From: Pseudomonas knackmussii B13
GTDB lineage: Bacteria; Pseudomonadota; Gammaproteobacteria; Pseudomonadales; Pseudomonadaceae
DNA length: 64,000 nucleotides
Reading direction: 5' to 3'
Assembly: GCF_000689415.1 (NCBI RefSeq)
Contig: NZ_HG322950.1
Location: 868,001-932,000, forward strand
Below are positions 41,358 through 49,758 of the stretch, piece by piece (positions within the stretch are counted from its first letter, which is position 1; each line of letters opens with the position of its first letter). Made by a program: the position numbers and the translations under genes. The notes beneath the pieces were generated by a model. It ran no database searches and was not told the DNA's origin. It was given only the letters and a program-made list of their open reading frames with translations.

Positions 41358-42470
41358 TCAGCGGGCGTCGGCGGTGATCGCCACCGGTGTGCCGCTGTCG
41401 AGCTTGAGCTGGCCGGAGGTGACCACCTGCTCGCCGGCCTTCAGGCCTTCGAGGATCACCGCACCGCCTTCGCGACGCTCGCCGACCTTGACGAAGCGGC
41501 GCTCCACGGTCAGTTCCGGCTGGCCCTTGGCGTCGTTCACCGGCTTGCCGGCCTCGTCCTTCTTCGGCACCACCACGTACACCGAGTTGCCGTAGAGGGT
41601 GAAGGCCACCGCGGTTTCCGGCACCACCACGCGCTGCAGCTTCTCCGGCAGCTCCACCTCGATGTTGGCGAACATCCCCGGCAGCAGCTTGCCCTCGGGG
41701 TTGGCCAGGCTGGCGCGGACCTGCAGGTTGCGGGTCTGGTTGTCGACTCGCGGGCTGATCGCCTCGATGCGGCCCTCGAACTGCATCTGCGGGTACGCCG
41801 CCACGCGCACGCTGATGCGCTGACCGGTGCGCAGCAGCGGGAAGTCCTGCTCGGGCAGGAAGAAGTCCACCAGCAGCGTCGACAGGTCCTGCAGGGTGGC
41901 GATGGCGTTGCCCGGCGACAGGTAGTCGCCGACGTCCACCTGGCGGATGCCGATGGTGCCGTCGAAGGGCGCGAGGATGCGCTTCTTCGCCAGCAACGCC
42001 TTGAGCTGCGCGACCGTGGCGCTGGAGCGCGCCAGCTGGGCGGCCAGGCGGTCGTACTCGCTCTTGGAGATGGCCTGGCGGCCGACCAGGCTGCGACCGC
42101 GCTCGAACTCCACCTGGGCCAGGCCCAGGTCGGCCTCGGCGGTGTGCAGGGTGGCGGTCTCGACGTCGTTTTCCAGCTGCACCATCGGCTGGCCGGCGCG
42201 GACTTTTTGCCCGGAGATGAACAGCAGGTCGCGCACGGTGCCGGAGACTTCCGCGGTCAGGGTCACGCCCTGGTTGGCGCGCAGGGTGCCGATGGCCGGC
42301 AGCCGGCTCTGCCACTCGCGCTGCTCGGCGGCCGTGGCGGTCACGTTGACCGGCGGGCGCGGCGCGCTGAACTGGGCGATCTGCTGTTTGATGGAGAGGT
42401 ATTTGGTCCCGGCGAGCGTCACCACTATAACGGCGACCACGCCGAGCATGATCAGCATGCGGCGCAACAT
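41358..42470 (-). CDS. mexV: RND efflux periplasmic adaptor MexV
   Basis: 370 residues from the ATG at 42470, which has AAGGA upstream; the frame extends to 42512 without a ribosome site. A single N-terminal membrane segment is followed by the biotinyl-lipoyl-like fold (SGQKVRAGQPMVQLENDVET), an alpha-hairpin (LARSSATVAQLKALLAKKRI) and beta-barrel domains. It links MexW to the outer-membrane channel. No local repressor gene is seen next to it. Confidence 0.88.
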   Translation of the reverse strand: MLRRMLIMLGVVAVIVVTLAGTKYLSIKQQIAQFSAPRPPVNVTATAAEQREWQSRLPAIGTLRANQGVTLTAEVSGTVRDLLFISGQKVRAGQPMVQLENDVETATLHTAEADLGLAQVEFERGRSLVGRQAISKSEYDRLAAQLARSSATVAQLKALLAKKRILAPFDGTIGIRQVDVGDYLSPGNAIATLQDLSTLLVDFFLPEQDFPLLRTGQRISVRVAAYPQMQFEGRIEAISPRVDNQTRNLQVRASLANPEGKLLPGMFANIEVELPEKLQRVVVPETAVAFTLYGNSVYVVVPKKDEAGKPVNDAKGQPELTVERRFVKVGERREGGAVILEGLKAGEQVVTSGQLKLDSGTPVAITADAR

Positions 42471-42745
42471 TGTCCTGTTCCTTGGTACGTGCCTGGCGAA
42501 ACACCACCACAAGTGGGTCGCCCTGCCTGGCGGCCTTCCGGATGCAGCGGCATCAGGCCCTTAAGCCGTTGATTTATGCCCCATTGCGGGGCAGAAGAGC
42601 GCACATTAGACGCAGTTCGCCTCGCCGTCAAAGGGCCCTGGTAGCAAGACGTTTCCTACGGAAAGCGAATTAGGAACTTGTAGGACGGTGCTGAAGGCGC
42701 GGCAGGAGCGGGAAAGGGGAAGCCACATCCCTGTGGCGAGTCGGC

Positions 42746-44368
42746 TCAGGCGCCGAGGCGGTGGGTGACGCCGCTGAGGTCGCCGGAGAGCCCGTGCAGG
42801 TGCTGGCTGGCCTGCTGGGTGCGTTGCACGTTTTCGTTGTTGGTGGTGGCGATGGCGGTGATCTCGGTGAGGTTGCGCGAGATGTCTTCGGCCACCGAGG
42901 TCTGCTCTTCCGCGGCGGTCGCGATCTGCCGGTTCATGTCGCGGATGGCTTCCACCGCCTGGGTGATGTTCTGCAGCATGCTGCCGGCCTGGGTCACCTG
43001 CTCCAGGCCTTCCTCGCTGCGGCTCTGGCCGTTCTCGATGGCGCGCACGGCGTTGAGCGCGCCGGTCTGCACGGTGTCGATGATCTGGTGGATCTCTGCG
43101 GTGGATTCGGCGGTGCGTTGCGCGAGAGTGCGTACCTCGTCGGCGACCACGGCGAAGCCACGGCCCTGTTCGCCGGCGCGGGCGGCTTCGATGGCAGCGT
43201 TGAGGGCGAGCAGGTTGGTCTGCTCGGCGATGCCGCGGATCACTTCCAGTACCTTGCCGATGCGGCCGCTGTCGGCTTCCAGGCGGCGGATCACCTCGGC
43301 GGTGCTGGAAATCTCGCTGCTGACCCGGCTGATGGTGTCGATGGTCGACTGCATCACCTGCTCGCCAGCTTGCGCATGGTGGTCGGCATCGTCGGCGGCG
43401 CGGGCAGCGTCGGCGGCGTGGCGCGCGACTTCCTGGGCGGTGGCAGACATCTCGTGCATCGCCGTGGCCACCTGGTCGGTGCGCGAGAACTGCTCGCGGG
43501 TGCCCTCGGCCATCAGGGTGGCGATGGCATTCAGCTCGCCGCTGGCGCTGTCCAGCTCGTTGGTGCTGCGCTTGAGGCGGTTGAAGGTGTCGGCGAGGAA
43601 GTCCCGCAGCGTATTGGCGGCGCGGGCCAGGCGGCCCAGTTCGTCCTGGCGGCTGGCGTCGACGCGTTCGCCGAAGTTGCCCTGGGACAGTTGGGCGATG
43701 TGCTCGATCAGCCGGGAGATCGGCCCGATCAGGTTGCGGTTGACCAACCACAGGCTGAACAGGCCGAGCAGGACACCGGCGGCGATCAGCACCAGGCTGC
43801 CGAAGATCACGGTGCTGCGGGCGCTGGCGCTGATCAGCTGCGATTGCTGGTCGGCCTGCTGGTGCAGGCTGGCGACCAGGGCGCTCATCTGTGCGCTGGC
43901 GTTGCGGTCGATGCCCTTGACCGCGGCGTCGCCGGCACGCGGTTCGCTACCGGCGGCCTTGTAGGCGGCCAGACCCTTGCGGTAGGCCTCGCCGAGCTGG
44001 CGGTGATCGTCGCGCAGCTGGCTGACCTGGCGCTGCAGCTCGGCATCGCCGGCGGCGTTTTCGTTCAGGCGCTGGAGGATGTCCTGTACCTGGCGCTCCT
44101 GTTCCTCGAACTGGCCCCAGTACTTGTCGAGGTCGGCGGGCATCTGGCCGCGCAGCAGCACGTCCTTCCAGTCCTGGACCTGGATCTTGAATGCCAGGTT
44201 GGCCTGGTCGATCAACTGCGCCGAGCGCACCGGGCCGCTGAGCAGGCCCTGGTAAGCGTTGACGCTGCCGGAAAGGAATTGGAAGCAGGCCAGTGCGACT
44301 AGTAATACGAGCAGCAGGCTGCCGCCGAGCAGAGAAAGAATCTGCGCGCGCAGGGAGGTTCGGAACAT
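42746..44368 (-). CDS. Methyl-accepting chemotaxis protein
   Basis: 540 residues. TM1 about 9-33, a mostly helical periplasmic ligand domain about 35-190, TM2 about 190-212 and a HAMP linker (NRNLIGPISRLIEHIAQLSQ). The cytoplasmic hairpin tip is EVIRGIAEQTNLLALNAAIE and is the usual CheA/CheW contact. No C-terminal CheR-docking pentapeptide. The ligand is unknown. It lies between mexV and the iron cluster as a separate unit with its own promoter. Confidence 0.9.
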   Translation of the reverse strand: MFRTSLRAQILSLLGGSLLLVLLVALACFQFLSGSVNAYQGLLSGPVRSAQLIDQANLAFKIQVQDWKDVLLRGQMPADLDKYWGQFEEQERQVQDILQRLNENAAGDAELQRQVSQLRDDHRQLGEAYRKGLAAYKAAGSEPRAGDAAVKGIDRNASAQMSALVASLHQQADQQSQLISASARSTVIFGSLVLIAAGVLLGLFSLWLVNRNLIGPISRLIEHIAQLSQGNFGERVDASRQDELGRLARAANTLRDFLADTFNRLKRSTNELDSASGELNAIATLMAEGTREQFSRTDQVATAMHEMSATAQEVARHAADAARAADDADHHAQAGEQVMQSTIDTISRVSSEISSTAEVIRRLEADSGRIGKVLEVIRGIAEQTNLLALNAAIEAARAGEQGRGFAVVADEVRTLAQRTAESTAEIHQIIDTVQTGALNAVRAIENGQSRSEEGLEQVTQAGSMLQNITQAVEAIRDMNRQIATAAEEQTSVAEDISRNLTEITAIATTNNENVQRTQQASQHLHGLSGDLSGVTHRLGA

Positions 44369-44513
44369 CGTGGGTACGCCTCGCGGACGTGGAGTGGGAT
44401 TCGGTCAGAACAGGAATCGGCCGCGTCTGCCGCCGCATGAGCGGCAGTAGACGAGTGGTGTCGGAAGATTCTGAGGGAGCCTGGTTACGCTTCGACGGCG
44501 GCCCAGACTCGGA

Positions 44514-45611
44514 TCAGGAAGCCAGGTGCAGGTGGTTGTCCCAGAACGCCGGCGGCAGTTGCAGCGGCTGCATGGCGATCTCGGCCTTGCGGCAGTCGTA
44601 GAGGCGGCAGCGGCCCTGTCCGGAGGTGACCACGAAGCCGTCCTTGACCGCGCCGACCCCGGCGCAGTCGGGCAGCGGAGCGTCCAGGCGCAGGGCGCCG
44701 CTGTCGAGGTCCCAGATGAAGAAGCGGTTGCCGCGCGGCGCGGTCAGCGCCACCAGGCGCAGCTCGTCGTGCACAGCCACGCTGGCGGTGTACTGGGTCA
44801 TTGCCTGGCGTTGCTCGTCGGCCAGCGGGAAGGCTTGGAACGGCTGGCCCGGGCGCTTGATGGCGAGCAGATCGGCGCGCTCGTGGGCGTCGCCCATGTA
44901 CTGCTGGCAGGCGACTATGGTGCCGTCGCTTGCGATGGCCAGGTGACGCACGCTGTTCATCTGCTGGGGCAGGGTTTCCTTGGAGAGCAGCGCGCCGTCG
45001 CGGCGCATCAGCACCAGGCTTGGCTCCATGGCGTCGAGGTTCATCTCGACGCGGCTCTCGGCTTCGGTGCGGATGCCGCCGTTGGCGACCACCAGGGTCT
45101 CGCCGTCGGGCAGCCAGGCCACTTCGTGGGGGCCCAGGCCGTGGGTCGGGACTTCACCGCTGTGCTGCAGGCGTTCGCCGTCAAAGCGGTACAGGCCCAG
45201 GAGGCCGCGGCCCGGATCGCTGGTGTCGTTCTCGGTGGCGTAGAGCCATTCGCCGTCCTTGTGCCAGACGCCGTGGCCGTAGAAGTGGCGGTTCGGCTGC
45301 GAGTCGATGGACTGCAGCAGGCGGCCGCTGTCGAGGTCGATCAGGTAGCTGGTGCGGCCCGGGCGGCGTGCGACGAAGAGGGCCAGCGGCCGGTGCGGAT
45401 GCTGCACGATGGCGTGGCAGCGCAGGCCCACCTCGGTGGCGAACACGCAGCTGCCGTCGAGACGGTAGCCGACCGCGTAGTGCTTGCCATCCGCGTCGTC
45501 GCGGGCGGACAGCAGCAACGGCTCCTTGCCTTTGCGCGACAGCGTCCAGCCGCCGAAGGAGAGGGCGCCGAGCAGCAGGCTGCCCAGGCCGATCACGTGA
45601 CGTCGCAGCAT
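44514..45611 (-). CDS. DUF1513 periplasmic protein (beta-propeller-like), iron cluster
   Basis: 365 residues; ATG at 45611 is preferred to the GTG at 45620 because GAGG lies just upstream of it. The N-terminus has a twin-Arg-like MLRRHVIGLGSLLLGALSFGG export signal (split by reader: two Arg then hydrophobic core). The body has repeated blade-like strands (LALFVARRPGRTSYLIDLDS, HEVAWLPDGETLVVANGG). Function unknown. It is the last gene of the imelysin/di-haem/imelysin/DUF1513 cluster, 18 bases after the second imelysin gene, suggesting a joint role in periplasmic iron handling. Confidence 0.8.
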   Translation of the reverse strand: MLRRHVIGLGSLLLGALSFGGWTLSRKGKEPLLLSARDDADGKHYAVGYRLDGSCVFATEVGLRCHAIVQHPHRPLALFVARRPGRTSYLIDLDSGRLLQSIDSQPNRHFYGHGVWHKDGEWLYATENDTSDPGRGLLGLYRFDGERLQHSGEVPTHGLGPHEVAWLPDGETLVVANGGIRTEAESRVEMNLDAMEPSLVLMRRDGALLSKETLPQQMNSVRHLAIASDGTIVACQQYMGDAHERADLLAIKRPGQPFQAFPLADEQRQAMTQYTASVAVHDELRLVALTAPRGNRFFIWDLDSGALRLDAPLPDCAGVGAVKDGFVVTSGQGRCRLYDCRKAEIAMQPLQLPPAFWDNHLHLAS

Positions 45612-45629
45612 GGCGTTCACCTCGCGTTC

Positions 45630-46691
45630 TCAGTCGCCGTCGTTGGCGTTGAAGCCGAGCTGCACGCCCAGGGCCTTGGCCAGGTCGGTCTCGTGCAGGC
45701 GGTGGACGGTGTTCAGGCTGTCGTACAGGTCGTTGAGCTGCTTGATGCCGGCGTCATCCTTGAGCAGGTCGCCCAGCGGCTGCTTGAGCGCGGCGAACTT
45801 GCCGTGAACCTCGGCATAGGCGGCGTCGATCTTGCCGGCCAGCTCCTTCTGCTCGCTCGGCAGCAGGCCGCGCAGGCCCTTGCCGTCGGTGCCTTTCCAC
45901 AGCGCCTCGGCGCCGTTGAGGCTCGATTCCAGGCTGGCGAGGGAGGTGTCGCTGCGCCAGTTCTCGGCCTGGAAGGGCTGCGGGATGCCCTTGCTCTGGC
46001 GGCCCAGCGGCGTGCCGAGTTTCTTCTTCAGCAGGTCGAGGCCGGTGACCTGCACGCGCAGCATCTCGGCAATGGCCTCATGGGCGTCGGCATAGCGCGC
46101 GTTGGGGAACTTGCTCATCTGCGCGAGGGTGCCGTTGTCGGCCTTCCAGCGGGTCAGGATGTCTTCGGCCAGGGCCTGCTGGTGCGCGCCGATGGCTTCC
46201 AGCAGCGGGCAGTAGCGCGCCTTGGTGGCGGCGTCGGCGAGGTCGATCTTGGCGTCGAAGAGGATGTATTCGTAGGCGGTCAGGCCCTGCACCACGACGC
46301 TGGACTTGGCCAGGCCGGCCGGGTCGATCTGCGGGTTGTCGTTGAGCAGTTGCTCGACCTGGCGAGCGACCAGGTTCTTCTTGTCGGGGTAGAACTGGAT
46401 CTGCCAGGCCCGGTTGCCTTCGGCCAGCGGCCCGATCAGCAGTGGCTGCAGCTCGGCCCAGGCCTTCTGCGCGGCGACGAAGTCGGCACGCGCCTTGGCC
46501 AGGTCTTCCTTGCCCTGGCAGAACGCCAGCGCGCTGGAGGCCAGCGCGCGGTCGGCGTCGACCCAGCGCCCATAGGCCGGGAGGATGACCTGCTGCGCCA
46601 GCGCGGCGCTGGTGGTCGCCTGCGGGTCCTGCGGCGAGCAGGCGCCGAGGGCGATGGCAAGGCTGGTGAGCAGTAGTCGGGGGCGGAACAT
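45630..46691 (-). CDS. Imelysin-family lipoprotein with altered HxxE motif
   Basis: 353 residues. Lipobox LGAC (Cys18). The imelysin fold is supported by the repeated helical segments and by GLTAYEYILFDAKID, which corresponds to the GxHxxE region of the family. Here the His is Thr138 while Glu141 is kept, so the usual metal-binding HxxE pair is incomplete. Probably a binding rather than peptidase-type protein. It follows the di-haem cytochrome by 10 bases and precedes the DUF1513 gene. Confidence 0.82.
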   Translation of the reverse strand: MFRPRLLLTSLAIALGACSPQDPQATTSAALAQQVILPAYGRWVDADRALASSALAFCQGKEDLAKARADFVAAQKAWAELQPLLIGPLAEGNRAWQIQFYPDKKNLVARQVEQLLNDNPQIDPAGLAKSSVVVQGLTAYEYILFDAKIDLADAATKARYCPLLEAIGAHQQALAEDILTRWKADNGTLAQMSKFPNARYADAHEAIAEMLRVQVTGLDLLKKKLGTPLGRQSKGIPQPFQAENWRSDTSLASLESSLNGAEALWKGTDGKGLRGLLPSEQKELAGKIDAAYAEVHGKFAALKQPLGDLLKDDAGIKQLNDLYDSLNTVHRLHETDLAKALGVQLGFNANDGD

Positions 46692-46701
46692 GGTCGGCTC
46701 C

Positions 46702-48123
46702 TTAGAGTGAATTCAGGAATTCCAGCAGGGCGCTGCGCTGCTCGGCGTCGAAGGCCAGTACGCGCTGCTTGGCGGCTTCGGCTTCGCCGCCATGCCAGAG
46801 CACGGCTTCGAGCAGGTTGCGGGCGCGGCCGTCGTGGAGGAACTGGGTGTGGCCGTTGACCGCCTGGGTCAGGCCGATGCCCCACAGGGGCGCAGTGCGC
46901 CAGTCGCGGCCGCTGGCGAGGAATTCCGGGCGGTTGTCGGAGAGGCCTTCGCCCATGTCGTGCAAGAGCAGGTCGCTGTACGGGCGGATGACCTGGTTGG
47001 CGAGCTCCGGCTCGGCAGCGTCGGCGTCGGTGGTGAACTTGGGAATGTGGCAGGCGGCGCAGCCGGCTTCGTGGAACAGTGCCTTGCCAGCCAGCACCTG
47101 CGGGTCGTCGACCATGCGCCGCGCCGGCACCGCGAGGTTGCGGGTGTAGAACAGGATCGGGTCGAAGATATTGCGGGTGACCTCGGGCTTGCCGCCGTCG
47201 ATGGCTTCGCGGCAGGCGGTCTGGGTCTCGGTGCAATCGTCGTGGGGCAGGCGGTCGCTGGTCAGGCCCATGTCGCTGGCGAAGGCATGGGCATTCTGCT
47301 GCGGCACGCTCGGTTGCCCGGCCTTCCAGCCGAAACGGCCGAGCACGGTCTTCTGTGCCGCATCGTCCCAGACCCGGTTGGCGCGCCCGCGGATGCCGTC
47401 GCCATTCAGATCCTTGGGATCGGCATTGGCCAGGATCGCCACTTCGGGAATGGCTTCCAGCAAGCCCAGGCCGATCATTGGCGGGGCGACGCGGGCGGAG
47501 AACATAGTGTCGGGGTGCATCGGCCCGTAGCCGAGACGGGTAATGCGCAGGATCGGTTTGCGCAGCTCGACCTCGGTGCCATCGGCGAAAGTCACCGTCT
47601 GCGGCTCGTAGTCCACCCGCACGCGGGCTTCCGGAACCACGCCGGGAATGGCCGCGTCCTGCAACTGGCCGCCGTACACCGGCTCGGGCACCACGCCCAG
47701 GCGCTGCAGGGTCGCTGCGTCGCCGGCGGCGGCGGGAATCGACAGGCGCACCAGCATGGATACCGCGTTGATGTCGTTCGGCCCCGGTGGATGACCACGG
47801 CCGTCCTTGATGTGGCAGTTCTGGCAGGCGTTGGTGTTGTACAGCGGACCCAGACCGTCGCGCGCCGTGGTGGTCGAAGGGGCGATGACCCAGGGATTGC
47901 GGAAGAAGCTGTTGCCGACGCTGAAGTCCAGACGGCGGCTCGGCGCGAGGTTCGCCGCCGGCATCGAGAAGGCGTTGTGGTCGTTCTGGAACAGGGTGCC
48001 GGCACCACCGGAAAGGGCTTCGCCAGGCTCGGCCTCTGCCTTGGGCTGGTCCGGCTTGCAACCGGCAAGGGCGAGCGCGGCGAGCAGCGGAACCAGGAGC
48101 AGGGGGCGTGGACGGCGATACAT
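46702..48123 (-). CDS. Di-haem c-type cytochrome lipoprotein (DUF1111 / DHOR family)
   Basis: 473 residues from the ATG at 48123. Lipobox LAGC (Cys22). Two haem-binding motifs are present: CQNCH (Cys100-His104) and CAACH (Cys355-His359). The family is described as putative di-haem oxidoreductase/peroxidase and is often next to imelysin genes. It may handle electrons for Fe2+/Fe3+ conversion in the periplasm, an inference from context. First gene of the di-haem/imelysin/DUF1513 operon; a Fur-box-like palindrome lies 54-76 bases upstream. Confidence 0.88.
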   Translation of the reverse strand: MYRRPRPLLLVPLLAALALAGCKPDQPKAEAEPGEALSGGAGTLFQNDHNAFSMPAANLAPSRRLDFSVGNSFFRNPWVIAPSTTTARDGLGPLYNTNACQNCHIKDGRGHPPGPNDINAVSMLVRLSIPAAAGDAATLQRLGVVPEPVYGGQLQDAAIPGVVPEARVRVDYEPQTVTFADGTEVELRKPILRITRLGYGPMHPDTMFSARVAPPMIGLGLLEAIPEVAILANADPKDLNGDGIRGRANRVWDDAAQKTVLGRFGWKAGQPSVPQQNAHAFASDMGLTSDRLPHDDCTETQTACREAIDGGKPEVTRNIFDPILFYTRNLAVPARRMVDDPQVLAGKALFHEAGCAACHIPKFTTDADAAEPELANQVIRPYSDLLLHDMGEGLSDNRPEFLASGRDWRTAPLWGIGLTQAVNGHTQFLHDGRARNLLEAVLWHGGEAEAAKQRVLAFDAEQRSALLEFLNSL

Positions 48124-48176
48124 CGGAGCGATCCAGGTGGGTGAAGTGGGCGGCAATCTTAGCAGTTGGGCAAACT

Positions 48177-48199
48177 CAAATACGAAAAATTTCTATTTG
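48177..48199. promoter_or_regulatory. Fur-box-like palindrome upstream of the di-haem cytochrome gene
   Basis: CAAATA at 48177-48182 and TATTTG at 48194-48199 flank an AT-rich core, 54 bases before the start. About 11 of 19 positions agree with the Fur consensus, so this is weaker than the site at 49693. Confidence 0.45.
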
Positions 48200-48218
48200 C
48201 CGTTGGCGCTTCGAAAAA

Positions 48219-48249
48219 CGCCAAGGCCCCGAGTGCCGGGGCCTTGGCG
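48219..48249 (-). terminator. Terminator of the imelysin (icmP-like) gene
   Basis: CGCCAAGGCCCC (48219-48230) pairs with GGGGCCTTGGCG (48238-48249). On the minus strand TTTTTCG follows. It lies 49 bases after the stop at 48298 and insulates the upstream imelysin gene from the di-haem operon. Confidence 0.9.
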
Positions 48250-48297
48250 CGTACCGGAGACTGCTGCGGCCAGGGGCCGCAGCGTCGTGGCGGTCGA

Positions 48298-49632
48298 TCA
48301 GAACTGGTGATCGGCGTTGTCCGGCTTGAGGTCCTGGATGCCCAGGGCCGCGGCGGCTTTCTCGATCGAACCGGTCTGCTTGACCAGCGAGGCGATGGCG
48401 TCGCGGATGATCTTGTGGTCGGCCTCGTCGGCCGGGGCGATCATCTGGTCGAAGTGCACGCCGTCTTTCTCCGCGCGGTCGACGATGGCCTGCATCTTCG
48501 CCTGGGTGCCGTCGAGGTCGGCCTTCAGGGTGTCATTGGCCTGGGCGTCGGCCTTGGCCACCAGGTCGGACAGGCTCGGGCCTTTCACTACGCTGCCATC
48601 CACGCGCTTGTACTCGCCCAGGTAGACGTTACGGATGCCGGCGGCATCGAAGTACAGGGTGTGGTGGGTGTTGTCGCTGAAGCAGTCGTGTTCGTCTTCG
48701 GTGGAGTTGGCTTCCAGGGCCACTTTCATGCGCTCGCCGGCCAGCTCGCCGAGGGACAGGCTGCCCATGCCGAAGAACATCTTGCGCAGGTTGGTGGACG
48801 CGTTGTCGGCCTCCAGCTTGGCGCGGTAGTTATCGGCCACGCCGGATTTCCAGTTGCCGACCATCTCTTCGAGGCTGGACACCAGCAGGTCGGTGGCGGC
48901 CTTCAGGTAGGCGGCGCGACGGTCGCAATGGCCGTTGGTGCAGTCCTTGCCTTGGGCGTAGTCGGTGTACGGACGGTTGCCGGCGCCGGGGTTGCTGCCG
49001 TTCAGGTCCTGGCCCCAGAGGAGGAACTCGATGGCGTGGTAGCCGGTGGCGACGTTGGCTTCGGAGCCGGCGACTTCGTTCAGGCTGGCCAGCTTCTCGC
49101 CGGTGATTTCCTTCACGTCGATCTTGTCTTCGCCGACCTGGATCTCGGTGTTGGCGATGATGTTGGCGCTGGCGGCCGGGTTGCCCTCGGCGTGCTGGTA
49201 GTCCTTGGCGACGTAGTCGATCAGGCCTTCATCCAGCGGCCAGGCATTGATCGCGCCTTCCCAATCGTCGACGACCTTGTTGCCGAAGCGGAAGGCTTCG
49301 CTCTGCGAGTAGGGGACGCGGGCGGCCAGCCAGGCTTCGCGGGCGGCTTTCAGGTTGGCTTCGCTGGGCTTGGCGATCAGCGCGTCGACGGCGGTCTGCA
49401 GGGCCTTGGCGGTGCTCAGGGAGTCGCCGTACACGGCTTCGGCGATATCTGCGTAGTTCTTCACTACCGCCTTGACCGCTGCCTCGTCGGCCTTGATCGC
49501 CGGCGCTGCGCTCTGTGTGCTGGCCGCGGGCGCGGCTGCTTGGGCGGCGGCTTCTTTCTTGTCGTCGCCGCAGCCGGCGAGAGAGATGGCAATGGCCAGC
49601 AGGCTGGCAGTTGCCCAGGGCATACGAGTCAT
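48298..49632 (-). CDS. icmP: Imelysin-family lipoprotein (IcmP-like, M75)
   Basis: 444 residues from the ATG at 49632 (AAGGA upstream); the frame extends upstream but includes the Fur-like site. Lipobox LAGC (Cys21), then an Ala/Lys-rich linker. The HxxE motif is His199/Glu202 in GYHAIEFLLWGQD. In P. aeruginosa the homologue was described as insulin-cleaving metalloproteinase; other members are iron-regulated and resemble EfeO, so a role in iron binding is at least as likely. Upstream Fur-like box supports iron control. Confidence 0.88.
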   Translation of the reverse strand: MTRMPWATASLLAIAISLAGCGDDKKEAAAQAAAPAASTQSAAPAIKADEAAVKAVVKNYADIAEAVYGDSLSTAKALQTAVDALIAKPSEANLKAAREAWLAARVPYSQSEAFRFGNKVVDDWEGAINAWPLDEGLIDYVAKDYQHAEGNPAASANIIANTEIQVGEDKIDVKEITGEKLASLNEVAGSEANVATGYHAIEFLLWGQDLNGSNPGAGNRPYTDYAQGKDCTNGHCDRRAAYLKAATDLLVSSLEEMVGNWKSGVADNYRAKLEADNASTNLRKMFFGMGSLSLGELAGERMKVALEANSTEDEHDCFSDNTHHTLYFDAAGIRNVYLGEYKRVDGSVVKGPSLSDLVAKADAQANDTLKADLDGTQAKMQAIVDRAEKDGVHFDQMIAPADEADHKIIRDAIASLVKQTGSIEKAAAALGIQDLKPDNADHQF

Positions 49633-49692
49633 GACGGGATCCTTTGCATGGAAATGGCGCGAAATGGGGAGCGCAAACGAAAGCGGCAACAT

Positions 49693-49711
49693 AATGCGAA
49701 AGATTTGCATT
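49693..49711. promoter_or_regulatory. Fur box upstream of the imelysin gene
   Basis: AATGCGAAAGATTTGCATT; its complement agrees with the 19-base Fur consensus (AATGATAATCATTATCATT) at 14 positions. It is centred about 70 bases before the start at 49632, in an AT-rich stretch in otherwise GC-rich DNA. Confidence 0.6.
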
Positions 49712-49758
49712 TTTGAAAAGCCACAATTGCGTTTGGCCATGCCACTGGCCGGCAGGGA

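Noticed and set aside
38085..42572. Very long plus-strand open frame (about 1495 codons) opposite mexVW
   Set aside because: The product is His/Gln/Arg-rich and lacks any domain. It is the antisense frame of GC-rich genes with strong third-position bias.
44526..46676. Long plus-strand frame (about 716 codons) opposite the DUF1513 and imelysin genes
   Set aside because: Low-complexity antisense translation; both minus-strand genes have lipoboxes or export signals, family motifs and ribosome sites.
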